DNA from: Candidatus Agathobaculum merdavium
GTDB lineage: Bacteria > Bacillota > Clostridia > Oscillospirales > Butyricicoccaceae
Reading direction: 5' to 3'
Assembly: GCA_019115615.1 (NCBI GenBank)
Contig: DXDE01000053.1
Span: 1-44,641 of the forward strand
DNA: 44,641 nt
A program made the translations under genes and the position numbers. This document shows, piece by piece, positions 8,735 through 16,405 of this stretch. Within the stretch, counting starts at the first letter, position 1. Each line of letters opens with the position of its first letter. The notes below the pieces were generated by a model, which did no database searches, had not been told where the DNA came from, and saw nothing but the letters and a program-made list of their open reading frames with translations.

Positions 8735-10048
8735 TTGAAGCTGAACGCGAAACAGGAGCTTGCACAAAAGCAGACTCTGTCGCAGGCGCAGGTGCAGTCC
8801 CTTACTGTTCTGGCAATGACGGGTGACGAGCTGGAGCAGTTTGTCCAGCGCGAGGTCGAGGATAATCCGCTGCTCGAGCAGCCCGACCTGACGGCCGCGC
8901 CTGTATCGCAGACGGGCGGCTGCCGGGTTTCTTTGTCCCGTTCCTCTGGCGAGGATGAGGCGGCCTACCGCGATATCCCCGCGCCCGAGCGGACCAGCCT
9001 GCGCGACCATTTGCGCAGCCAGCTGGATGCGCGCACCATGGATGCGGATGAGGTGCGCTGCCTGCGCTTCCTGATCGACTCGCTCGACGGGCAGGGTTTT
9101 CTGGATACCAGTGCGCAGGAGGTTGCCAGCCTGCTGGGCGTTCCGATGGATGTGGCGACGCGCTGCGTGGAACGGCTTCGCACGCTTGACCCGCCCGGCG
9201 TGGGCGCGCGCGATCTGGGCGACTGCTTGGCGCTGCAGCTGCGGCATGCCGGGCAGAGCAACGCGGCATTTGATACGTTGCTGCATGACTATCTGGAAGA
9301 TTTGGCGGCAGGCCGGTTCCAGAAGGTCACCAAGGAGACCGGTATCCCGCGTCTGGTGCAGCAGGCCTGTCTGGAGGCCATCCGCACGCTCGACCCTCAT
9401 CCGGCTGCGGCGTTCAGCGAGGATACCGTGACGTATGTCGTACCCGACTTGGTGTGCGATTATGTGGATGGAGAATGGAGCGTGCAGATCAACGACCGCT
9501 GGATGGGCTCGGTCGGTATTTCGGCCATGTATGACCGCATATTGCGCGCGGACAAAAGCCCTGCGGTGCAGGCGTATTATATCGAGCGGCTGGCGCGGGC
9601 GCGCTTTGTGCTCACCTGCATTGAAAAACGCCGCAATACCCTGCTGGATATTGCGCAGCGTGTGGTCAGCTGTCAGGCGGATTACCTGCTGCGCGGCGGT
9701 TCGCTTCACCCGCTCACCTTCCGGCAGTTGGCCGAGGAGATGGGTGTGCATGAATCCACCGTCAGCCGCGGCGTAAAAGACAAATATCTTCAAACCCCGC
9801 GCGCGACCATGCCGCTGCGCGAGTTGTTCACCACTTCGCTGGATGGCGACGAACAGGTCAGTCAGGCGCAGGCGCAGGAGCTGCTGCGCGATCTGATTGC
9901 GCGTGAGGATAAGACCTGTCCGCTCAGCGATCAGGCACTGGCCGAGCGGCTGAGCCGACAGGGCATCAAGCTGGCGCGCCGCACGGTGGCCAAATACCGC
10001 GAATCGCTCGGTATTCCGGTCGCTGCCCAGCGGAAACGACAACGATAA
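8735..10048 (+). CDS. rpoN: RNA polymerase sigma-54 factor
   Basis: This is a 437-residue sigma-54. Region I is Gln/Leu-rich (KQELAQKQTLSQAQVQSL, followed by DNPLLEQ), region II is acidic and short, the core-binding domain spans about residues 75-275, a helix-turn-helix sits near 330-350 (MGVHESTVSRGVKDK) and the RpoN box ARRTVAKYRE lies near residues 416-425, reading the -24 GG element. It starts at TTG 8735, seven nt after AGGGGGGA. It lies between transketolase and a dehydrogenase gene in a catabolic operon that itself starts at a -24/-12 promoter, so autoregulated expression is likely. It is unusual that no enhancer-binding regulator lies beside it. Confidence 0.96.
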   Translation: MKLNAKQELAQKQTLSQAQVQSLTVLAMTGDELEQFVQREVEDNPLLEQPDLTAAPVSQTGGCRVSLSRSSGEDEAAYRDIPAPERTSLRDHLRSQLDARTMDADEVRCLRFLIDSLDGQGFLDTSAQEVASLLGVPMDVATRCVERLRTLDPPGVGARDLGDCLALQLRHAGQSNAAFDTLLHDYLEDLAAGRFQKVTKETGIPRLVQQACLEAIRTLDPHPAAAFSEDTVTYVVPDLVCDYVDGEWSVQINDRWMGSVGISAMYDRILRADKSPAVQAYYIERLARARFVLTCIEKRRNTLLDIAQRVVSCQADYLLRGGSLHPLTFRQLAEEMGVHESTVSRGVKDKYLQTPRATMPLRELFTTSLDGDEQVSQAQAQELLRDLIAREDKTCPLSDQALAERLSRQGIKLARRTVAKYRESLGIPVAAQRKRQR

Positions 10049-10061
10049 GGAGAGCTTTCCT

Positions 10062-11102
10062 ATGAAATTCCCAGTTGAAACCATTCGCGCGTTCGGCGAG
10101 GCGGTATCGGTCAAGGCCGGTATGTCGCCCGAGAACGCGAAGATTTTTATTGATAACATGATCAACGCCGACCTGCGCAACGTGCGCTCGCACGGCATCA
10201 CCAAGTTCCGCGGCTACCTGTCCCGCGTCGAGCACGGCGTGTCCGACATCAAGGCAGAGCCGACCATCGTCAAGACGGCCCCGGCTACGCTGGCGGTCGA
10301 CGGCAACAACGGCATGGGTACGACGGTCGCTTGGAAGGCCATGGAGGCCTGCATCGAGACCGCGCGCGAAAACGGCGTTGCGTTTGCGACCATCAAGAAC
10401 GCGTCCCACCACGGCTTCGGCGGCTATTACGTCATGCACGCGGCTGAGCAGGGCATGATCGCCTTCGAGGCCTGCAACTCGCCCAAGCTGGTCGCGCCGT
10501 TCGGCGGCGCAAAGCCGCTGCTGGGCACCAACCCGATGTCCATTGCAGTACCTGCGGGCAAGCGCCCGATGCTGGTGTGCGACATGGCGACCAGTGTTGT
10601 CGCCAAGGGCAAGATTGCGCTGGCGATGAAGGAAGGCCGTCCGATCCCGGATACCTGGGCGCTCGATTCCGAGGGCCGCAAGACCACTGATCCGGTTGCG
10701 GCGAACACCGGCGTTCTGCTGCCGTTCGGCGGCCCGAAGGGTTATGCGCTTGCGCTGATTATCGACGTGCTGTGCCACAGCCTGGCCGGCGCGAACGATA
10801 GCCAGCATATCCCGCGCGTATTCGAGAACCTTGAAGAGCCGTCCAACATCGGCTATGTCATGTGTGTCATCGACATCCGCAAGTTCCTGCCGCTCGAGGA
10901 CTTTGAGCAGAGCGTAGACGCGCTGTTCGAGAGCATCAAGGCATGCCCGCCGGCGGAAGGCTCGAACGGTGTGCTGATCCCGGGCGAGATCGAATACGAG
11001 GCCACCCAGAAAAACCGCGAGGAAGGCATCGAGCTGTCCGAGCCTGTCCTCAAGGAGTTCCATGAGCTGTCCGAGAAGTACGGCGTGGACTTCCCCTTCT
11101 GA
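10062..11102 (+). CDS. Ldh_2-family malate/L-lactate-type 2-hydroxyacid dehydrogenase
   Basis: This 346-residue protein belongs to the Ldh_2 (malate/L-lactate/ureidoglycolate/sulfolactate) dehydrogenase family, structurally unrelated to the Rossmann enzyme at the operon start. Marks are the N-terminal NMINADLRNVRSHGI segment with the conserved SHG, the NASHHGFGG block holding the catalytic His, the LLGTNPMSIAVP loop and FGGPKGYALALIIDVL. It has the normal family length. It is the last gene of the sigma-54 operon, 13 nt after rpoN, and is followed by a terminator. Paired with the D-2-hydroxyacid dehydrogenase it could invert a hydroxyacid stereocentre through a 2-oxoacid; this is inferred from the SlcC/ComC sulfolactate precedent. 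Confidence 0.9.
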   Translation: MKFPVETIRAFGEAVSVKAGMSPENAKIFIDNMINADLRNVRSHGITKFRGYLSRVEHGVSDIKAEPTIVKTAPATLAVDGNNGMGTTVAWKAMEACIETARENGVAFATIKNASHHGFGGYYVMHAAEQGMIAFEACNSPKLVAPFGGAKPLLGTNPMSIAVPAGKRPMLVCDMATSVVAKGKIALAMKEGRPIPDTWALDSEGRKTTDPVAANTGVLLPFGGPKGYALALIIDVLCHSLAGANDSQHIPRVFENLEEPSNIGYVMCVIDIRKFLPLEDFEQSVDALFESIKACPPAEGSNGVLIPGEIEYEATQKNREEGIELSEPVLKEFHELSEKYGVDFPF

Positions 11103-11167
11103 TTCAGAACCTATCTCTTCTTTTCTCTCTCTTATACATCTGCGTCGCTCCACGGGGCGCACGGCAG

Positions 11168-11195
11168 AGGGCGTCGCTGCGGCGGCGCCCTTTGT
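11168..11195 (+). terminator. terminator of the sigma-54 catabolic operon
   Basis: A 10-bp stem (AGGGCGTCGC at 11168-11177 against GCGGCGCCCT at 11182-11191, one G-U pair) with a TGCG loop sits 65 nt after the last gene. The following T-run is short (TTTGT), so termination may be partial. Confidence 0.65.
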
Positions 11196-11292
11196 CGTGT
11201 CCGGGGGTATTTTGCAATAGCGCGGACGATACCGTGTGCTCGCAGTATTTTGCGCTTTTTAGGATGATTTTATCTGGTATGGATTGGTCATG

Positions 11293-11320
11293 TTGACAGT
11301 ATCCTGCGCTGTGTTATAAT
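11293..11320 (+). promoter_or_regulatory. sigma-A promoter of the cobalamin operon
   Basis: TTGACA at 11293-11298 and TATAAT at 11315-11320 are both perfect consensus hexamers separated by 16 nt. The predicted start is near 11327, about 30 nt before the riboswitch P1 stem. A full-strength promoter is consistent with control after initiation by the riboswitch. Confidence 0.88.
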
Positions 11321-11355
11321 GAAAGTGCTTCTTCCGGGTGAGATTCACCCGGAGA

Positions 11356-11525
11356 CCAAAAGGTGCCTGCCATTTTCTCCGGCAGGAGAATAGGGAAAGG
11401 GGTGCAAATCCCCTGCGGTCCCGCCGCTGTAAAGGAAGAGCGCGCCGCCGAATACGTCACTGGGGCATGCCCCGGGAAGACCGGCTGCACGTGAGGACGC
11501 CTGAGCCAGAATACCTGCCTTTTGG
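11356..11525 (+). promoter_or_regulatory. cobalamin (AdoCbl) riboswitch
   Basis: Class I cobalamin aptamer. The closing P1 stem is visible as CCAAAAGG (11356-11363) pairing with CCTTTTGG (11518-11525). Inside are the conserved GGTGCCTGCC, the GGGTGCAAATCCCC core with GCGGTCCCGCCGCTGTAA, and the B12 box GAGCCAGAATACCTGCC (11503-11519). It lies between a consensus promoter and cbiM, the expected position. Binding of adenosylcobalamin should switch off all 25 genes downstream. Confidence 0.96.
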
Positions 11526-11605
11526 GATGGAAGCGCATACGGCTACGAGCGATGGCCGGTTGTGCGTCAGCCCGGCTCTCCGGCAAGGGGAGAGGCGGGC
11601 GCTTC

Positions 11606-11650
11606 GCGCCGGCCTGATGCGTGGGAAGCATCAGTGCACGGCGTATTTTT
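11606..11650 (+). terminator. riboswitch expression-platform terminator
   Basis: A two-tier hairpin: outer stem GCGCCG (11606-11611) with CGGCGT (11639-11644), inner stem CTGATGC (11614-11620) with GCATCAG (11628-11634), followed directly by ATTTTTG. The 5' part (GCGCC at 11606-11610) can pair instead with GGCGC at 11598-11602, a candidate antiterminator switch. A separate strong hairpin (11570-11600, 12 pairs with one mismatch) lies between the aptamer and this element. A small stem (11655-11660 with 11665-11670) precedes the cbiM ribosome site. Confidence 0.6.
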
Positions 11651-11684
11651 GTATCCGTAACAGTTTACGGGAAAGGAGAAAACT

Positions 11685-12434
11685 ATGACAATCAAACAAA
11701 AAAAGTGGGTCGCCCGCGTGGCGGCTGCCGCAATCCTCGTCGGAACGCTGCCGACGGCGGGTGCAATGCACATCATGGAGGGCTTTCTGCCGCCGGGAAT
11801 GTGTGTCGTATGGGGTGTGATCGCGCTGCCGTTTGTGCTGGCAGGGTATTTTTCACTGAAGCGCACGGCTGCGCGCGACCGGCATGCGGTCACGCTCATC
11901 GCGATGGCAGGGGCGTTCCTGTTTGTAATCTCTTCGCTTAAAATCCCGTCTGTCACCGGCTCATGCTCGCACATGACCGGTACCGGGCTGGGTGCGATCC
12001 TGTTTGGGCCTACGGTCGTGTCCGTCCTTGGCGTGATCGTACTGCTGTTTCAGGCGTTGCTGCTCGCGCACGGCGGGCTGACGACGCTTGGCGCGAATGT
12101 GTTCTCTATGGCGGTCGTGGGGCCGTTTGTATCGTTCGGCATTTATCATTTGTGCCTGCGGTGCCGGGTGCACCGGCGGCTGGCTGTGTTCCTTGCAGCG
12201 GCGCTGGGGGATCTTGCAACGTACTGCGTCACAAGTGTGCAGCTGGCGCTTGCCTATCCGTCCGAGACAGGCGGATTTGCAGGCTCGCTGCTGGAATTTG
12301 CCGGTGTGTTTGCACCGACCCAACTGCCGCTTGCCATTTTGGAGGGCGTCTTGACGGTGATGGTCATGGTCGCGCTCGAAGCTTATGCGCAGCCCGAGTT
12401 GCGCGCCGTTGGATTTGAGGAGGCAGACGCATGA
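11685..12434 (+). CDS. cbiM: cobalt ECF transporter substrate-binding protein CbiM
   Basis: This 249-residue membrane protein is the S-component of a cobalt energy-coupling-factor transporter. Residues 1-27 form a cleavable signal ending in Ala, leaving the mature N-terminus Met-His-Ile ([10 protein letters not shown]), whose His2 folds back to bind the metal in this family. About six membrane segments follow, with the [18 protein letters not shown] block holding another metal histidine. It is the first gene after the riboswitch and overlaps cbiN by four bases. The T-component and ATPase (cbiQ, cbiO) are not adjacent. Confidence 0.95.
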   Translation: MTIKQKKWVARVAAAAILVGTLPTAGAMHIMEGFLPPGMCVVWGVIALPFVLAGYFSLKRTAARDRHAVTLIAMAGAFLFVISSLKIPSVTGSCSHMTGTGLGAILFGPTVVSVLGVIVLLFQALLLAHGGLTTLGANVFSMAVVGPFVSFGIYHLCLRCRVHRRLAVFLAAALGDLATYCVTSVQLALAYPSETGGFAGSLLEFAGVFAPTQLPLAILEGVLTVMVMVALEAYAQPELRAVGFEEADA

Positions 12435-12763
12435 AAAAACGGGATCGCGCGCTTTTGATCGCGCTGCTGGCGCTTTGCCTTGTGTTGGTCATTTCGCCTG
12501 TGATCGCGCTGCGCGGCGCAGAATTCGGCGGATCGGATGACGCGGGCAGCGAAAAGGTGTCCGAGATTACGGGCGAGGAATACGAGCCGTGGGCAACGCC
12601 GTTGTTTGAACAAATGCTCGGCGGTGAAATCCCCGGTGAACTGGAAAGCCTGCTGTTCTGTGTGCAGACTGGCGTGGGCGTAGGCGTAATCGCGTTTTTC
12701 CTCGGCCGCTTTGTCGAGCGGAAAAAATGGCAGGAAGCGCGGGACACGGAAAAACGGTCGTAA
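12431..12763 (+). CDS. cbiN: cobalt transport protein CbiN
   Basis: A 110-residue protein with two membrane helices (about 8-28 and 76-95) and an extracytoplasmic loop between them carrying [13 protein letters not shown], the CbiN signature. CbiN contacts CbiM and is needed to load cobalt into it. The start overlaps the cbiM stop. A 24-nt gap with AAAAGGGG leads to cbiD. Its presence makes cobalt, rather than nickel, the probable metal. Confidence 0.93.
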   Translation: MKKRDRALLIALLALCLVLVISPVIALRGAEFGGSDDAGSEKVSEITGEEYEPWATPLFEQMLGGEIPGELESLLFCVQTGVGVGVIAFFLGRFVERKKWQEARDTEKRS

Positions 12764-12787
12764 AATAAAACGAAAAGGGGCGTGTGC

Positions 12788-13918
12788 ATGGACTATCTGA
12801 CCATACAGGGCGGTCAGGCGCTGCGCCGCGGCTGGACAACAGGCTCGTGCGCGGCAGCGGCTGCGCAGGCGGCGGCGGTATTGCTGCTGACCGGCGCGGC
12901 ACCTTCTGAGATTGCGCTGCACACGCCCGCTGGATTGACTTTCCATCTGCCGGTCGAGCAGCCGCGCTGGGAGGACGGCGCGGCTGCTTGCACGGTGCGC
13001 AAGGACGCGGGCGACGACCCGGACGTGACGAACGGCGTGCGTATCTCGGCGGCGGTGCGCCGCGCGGAAAGCGGCGTTTCGATCACGGGCGGCGCGGGCG
13101 TTGGGCGCGTGACTAAACCGGGTTTGTCGGTAGCGGTCGGAGAGGCGGCAATCAACCCCGGTCCGCGCGCGCAGATCACGGCGGCCTTGGAGCGCGCTGC
13201 ACGGCTGACAGGCTATACGGGCGGCTTTTCGGTCGTTGTTTCGGCAGAAAACGGGGCGGAGATTGCCAAACAGACCTATAACGAGCATCTGGGCGTGATG
13301 GGCGGCATCTCTATTCTCGGCACGAGCGGTGTGGTCGAACCGATGAGCGAAAAGGCGCTTGTGGATACCATCCGGCTGGAACTGGACAGCCTGTATGCTG
13401 CCGGGCAGCGCATCGCGTTTCTGTGTCCCGGCAACTACGGCGCGGATTTTGCGCGCGATACGCTGGGGCTGGACTTGGAACGTGCGGTCAAGTGCTCGAA
13501 CTACATCGGGGAGGCGCTCGATCACGCGGCGTTCCGCGGCTTTGTGGACATTCTGCTGATCGGCCACGCGGGCAAGCTGGTCAAGCTCGCCGCTGGCGTG
13601 ATGAACACCCATTCCTCGGTCGCGGACGGGCGGCAGGAGATTTTTACCGCGCACGCCGCGCTCGCGGGCGCTTCCCGTGCGACACTCGAAGGCTTGATGG
13701 ATGCGGTTTCGGTGGATGCGTGCATTGAATGGCTCGATCGCGAAGGTTTGCGGGACGCGGTGATGACGCGCATCGGCAAAGCGGTCGAACAGCGCCTTGC
13801 GCTGCGGCTGCATGGCAAGGCGCGCGTGGAATTTATGATGTTTACAGGGAAATATGGTATTCTGGCGCAGTCGTCCGGTGCACGGGCGCTGTGTGAGCGG
13901 TTAAAGGAGACAGTATGA
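12788..13918 (+). CDS. cbiD: cobalt-precorrin-5B C1-methyltransferase CbiD
   Basis: This 376-residue enzyme methylates C-1 of cobalt-precorrin-5B in the anaerobic cobalamin route. The family-specific N-terminus RRGWTTGSCAAAAA and the blocks GRVTKPGL, NPGPR, GGISILGTSGVVEPMSE and KCSNYIGE are all present, and length is normal. AAAAGGGG places the ATG at 12788; a GTG six bases earlier is less well spaced. CbiD exists only in the early-cobalt-insertion pathway, so it identifies the route. The stop overlaps the next start (ATGA). Confidence 0.96.
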   Translation: MDYLTIQGGQALRRGWTTGSCAAAAAQAAAVLLLTGAAPSEIALHTPAGLTFHLPVEQPRWEDGAAACTVRKDAGDDPDVTNGVRISAAVRRAESGVSITGGAGVGRVTKPGLSVAVGEAAINPGPRAQITAALERAARLTGYTGGFSVVVSAENGAEIAKQTYNEHLGVMGGISILGTSGVVEPMSEKALVDTIRLELDSLYAAGQRIAFLCPGNYGADFARDTLGLDLERAVKCSNYIGEALDHAAFRGFVDILLIGHAGKLVKLAAGVMNTHSSVADGRQEIFTAHAALAGASRATLEGLMDAVSVDACIEWLDREGLRDAVMTRIGKAVEQRLALRLHGKARVEFMMFTGKYGILAQSSGARALCERLKETV

Positions 13919-14607
13919 GCAAAGGAACATTGTACGGCGTAGGCGTGGGGCCGGGCGACCCGGAACTGCTGACGGCAAAGGCCATCCGCGTGATTTCGGA
14001 GAGTGATCTCATCGCCGTGCCGCAGTCGGGCGCGGGCGAGCAGACCGCGCTTGCGATTGCGGCGCAGTATATCGGGGACAAGCCGCTGCTGCACTGTGAC
14101 ATGCCAATGACGCGTGACAAGGCGTTGCGCGATGCGTGTCACGACCGCGCGGCGGACGAGATCTGCGCACAACTGGACGCGGGCAAATCGGTTGCGTTCC
14201 TGACGCTTGGCGACCCGACCGTGTATTCGACCTGCTGGTATGTGCTGCGGCGCGTGCAGGCGCGCGGCTACGAGACGCAGATTATTCCCGGCGTACCGTC
14301 TTTCTGCGCGGCAGCGGCGGCGCTCGGCCGCGCGCTGTGCGAGGACGGCGAAATGCTGCATATCATCCCCGCCTCGCACGGCGGGCTGGACGAAGCGCTC
14401 GACTTGCCCGGCAGCCGCGTGCTGATGAAGGCGGGCAAGTCCATCCTTGAGGTGCGCGACACGCTGGCGGCGCGCGGGGAGTTGGAACACGCTGCACTTG
14501 TCGAGCGCTGCGGTATGGAGGGCGAGCGTATCGTCACTGATTTGGCGGCGCTTGACGACCCGACCGGGTATTTTTCCATCATTCTGGTGAAGGAGGGGCA
14601 GGCATGA
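13915..14607 (+). CDS. cbiL: cobalt-precorrin-2 C20-methyltransferase CbiL
   Basis: This 230-residue SAM-dependent tetrapyrrole methylase carries the GVGVGPGDPELLTAKA N-terminal signature and the GDPTVYST SAM-binding loop. The IAVPQSGAGEQT and YVLRRVQARGYETQIIPGVPSF segments match the CobI/CbiL branch. It adds the C-20 methyl group to cobalt-sirohydrochlorin (cobalt-factor II/precorrin-2), the first methylation after cobalt insertion. It overlaps both neighbours by four bases. Confidence 0.93.
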   Translation: MSKGTLYGVGVGPGDPELLTAKAIRVISESDLIAVPQSGAGEQTALAIAAQYIGDKPLLHCDMPMTRDKALRDACHDRAADEICAQLDAGKSVAFLTLGDPTVYSTCWYVLRRVQARGYETQIIPGVPSFCAAAAALGRALCEDGEMLHIIPASHGGLDEALDLPGSRVLMKAGKSILEVRDTLAARGELEHAALVERCGMEGERIVTDLAALDDPTGYFSIILVKEGQA

Positions 14608-15359
14608 TCTATTTTGTCGGCGCAGGCTCGGGCGCGCCCGACCTGATTACCGTGCGCGGTGCAAAACTGTTGGGCGAAGCTGACGTGATCGTGTACGCGG
14701 GTTCGCTGGTCAATCCCGCCCTGCTGGAATATAAGAAGGACGGCTGCGAAGTCTATGACAGCGCCAAGATGACGCTCGAAGAGGTCATTGCGGTCATGGC
14801 GCCCGCAGCACAGGCGGGCAAGACGGTTGTGCGCTTGCACACAGGCGACCCGTGCGTCTACGGCGCGCACCGCGAGCAGATGGATGCACTTGACCGGCTG
14901 GGACTGGCATACGAGGTTTGCCCGGGCGTTTCCTCGTTCTGCGGTGCGGCGGCGGCGCTCAAAGCCGAATACACGCTGCCGAACGTCAGCCAGACGGTCA
15001 TTTTGACCCGCATGGAGGGACGTACGCCCGTGCCGGAAAAGGAGCAGATTGAGGCTCTTGCCGCGCACGGCGCAACGATGGTGATTTTCCTGTCGGCGGG
15101 GCAGATGGAAAAGCTGTCCGCGCGGCTGATTGCGGGCGGCTATGCGCCCGAAACGCCTGCTGCCATCGTCTATAAGGCGACGTGGCCGGATGAAAAGGTC
15201 ATCCGCACGACGGTCAGCGGCCTTGCCGAAGCCGCGGCGCGCGAAGGCGTGACCAAAACCGCGCTGATTACGGTCGGCGGTTTTCTGGGCGACGAATATG
15301 AGCGGTCGAAGCTCTACGACCCGTCGTTTACCACAGGCTTCCGCGAGGCCAGCCGATGA
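14604..15359 (+). CDS. cbiF: cobalt-precorrin-4 C11-methyltransferase CbiF
   Basis: A 251-residue SAM-dependent methylase. GAGSGAPDLITVRG at the N-terminus, VYAGSLVNPALL, HTGDPCVYGAHREQM and the EYTLPNVSQTVILTRMEGRTPVPE segment identify the CobM/CbiF branch, which methylates C-11 of cobalt-precorrin-4. The gene overlaps cbiL at its start and cbiG at its end by four bases each, part of a long chain of coupled cistrons. Confidence 0.95.
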   Translation: MIYFVGAGSGAPDLITVRGAKLLGEADVIVYAGSLVNPALLEYKKDGCEVYDSAKMTLEEVIAVMAPAAQAGKTVVRLHTGDPCVYGAHREQMDALDRLGLAYEVCPGVSSFCGAAAALKAEYTLPNVSQTVILTRMEGRTPVPEKEQIEALAAHGATMVIFLSAGQMEKLSARLIAGGYAPETPAAIVYKATWPDEKVIRTTVSGLAEAAAREGVTKTALITVGGFLGDEYERSKLYDPSFTTGFREASR

Positions 15360-16405
15360 AGCACGCGAAATTCGTTTCCTTTACCGAAGTCGGCGCGCAG
15401 ACGGCAAAAAAAGCCGCAGCATTGCTGCCCGACTTCCTGATCGAGCGGTACGCCCGCACGGTGGACCCCTCGCTTGCGGGCACACAGCTTTCGCGTTTTG
15501 CGCAGCAGGCGATGGTGGACTGCGACCTCATTGTGTTTGTCGGTGCGGCGGGGATCGCGGTGCGCGCGGTCGCGCCGTACCTCGCGGGCAAGGCGTTCGA
15601 CCCGGCGGTTGTTGTGATCGACGAGGCGGGGCGGTTCGTGATTCCGATTTTGTCCGGACACATCGGCGGCGCGAACACGCTCGCTGAACGCTTGGCGGAC
15701 GGACTGGGCGCGCAAGCGGTCATCACGACCGCGACCGACGGCCGCGCGGCGTTCGCGGTCGATACATGGGCGGTAGCGCATGGATGCGTGGTAGCCGACC
15801 CGCAAAATATCAAACATGTTTCCGGAGCGCTGCTGCGCGGCGAGCAGGTTGGTTTGCGGTCGGATTTTCCGGTCGACGGCCGCCTGCCCGCACAAGTGAC
15901 GCTGGATGGCGTGCCGGACAGCGGTTTTGTGATCGGGTTTGACATCAAAGCTGCGCCGTTCGCGCACACGCTGCATCTGGTGCCGCGTGTGGTGCACCTC
16001 GGCATCGGCTGCCGCAAGGGAACGGATGCGCAGACGATCGAACAAGCCGCGCAGGCGGCGCTGGATGCTGCGGGCGTACCGTGGGAAGCGGTGCGCGGCA
16101 TTGCAAGCATTGACGTAAAACAAAACGAGCCGGGATTGCTGCATTTTTGCGAAAATTACGGTCTGCCGCTGACTGTGTTTTCGGCGGAGGCGCTGCAAGC
16201 GGTGCAAGGCGACTTTACGCCGTCCGACTTTGTTGCGCGCACGGTCGGCGTGGATAACGTGTGCGAGCGGGCGGCGGTGTGCGCGGCGTCGGGTGGTACA
16301 CTGCTCTGCCGCAAGACTGCGCGGGACGGTGTAACCGTCGCACTCGCGGCGGAGAAATGGCGCGCATGTATGGAAGAACAAAACAGGGAGGATCAAACGC
16401 TGTGA
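15356..16405 (+). CDS. cbiG: cobalt-precorrin-5A hydrolase CbiG
   Basis: This 349-residue protein opens the delta-lactone ring of cobalt-precorrin-5A and releases acetaldehyde, an oxygen-free ring-contraction step. The VGAAGIAVRAVAPYL segment and the LSGHIGGANTLAERLA block are typical of the CbiG N-terminal and middle regions, and LGIGCRKGTDAQTIEQA begins the C-terminal domain. All three regions are present, so it is a full-length stand-alone CbiG. Its stop overlaps the GTG start of hemA. Confidence 0.94.
   Translation: MKHAKFVSFTEVGAQTAKKAAALLPDFLIERYARTVDPSLAGTQLSRFAQQAMVDCDLIVFVGAAGIAVRAVAPYLAGKAFDPAVVVIDEAGRFVIPILSGHIGGANTLAERLADGLGAQAVITTATDGRAAFAVDTWAVAHGCVVADPQNIKHVSGALLRGEQVGLRSDFPVDGRLPAQVTLDGVPDSGFVIGFDIKAAPFAHTLHLVPRVVHLGIGCRKGTDAQTIEQAAQAALDAAGVPWEAVRGIASIDVKQNEPGLLHFCENYGLPLTVFSAEALQAVQGDFTPSDFVARTVGVDNVCERAAVCAASGGTLLCRKTARDGVTVALAAEKWRACMEEQNREDQTL

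Noticed and set aside
7682-10204. Reverse-strand open frame of 840 codons opposite transketolase and rpoN
   Set aside because: It lies wholly opposite well-identified genes, has no family motif or ribosome site, and results from GC-rich third codon positions of the + strand genes.
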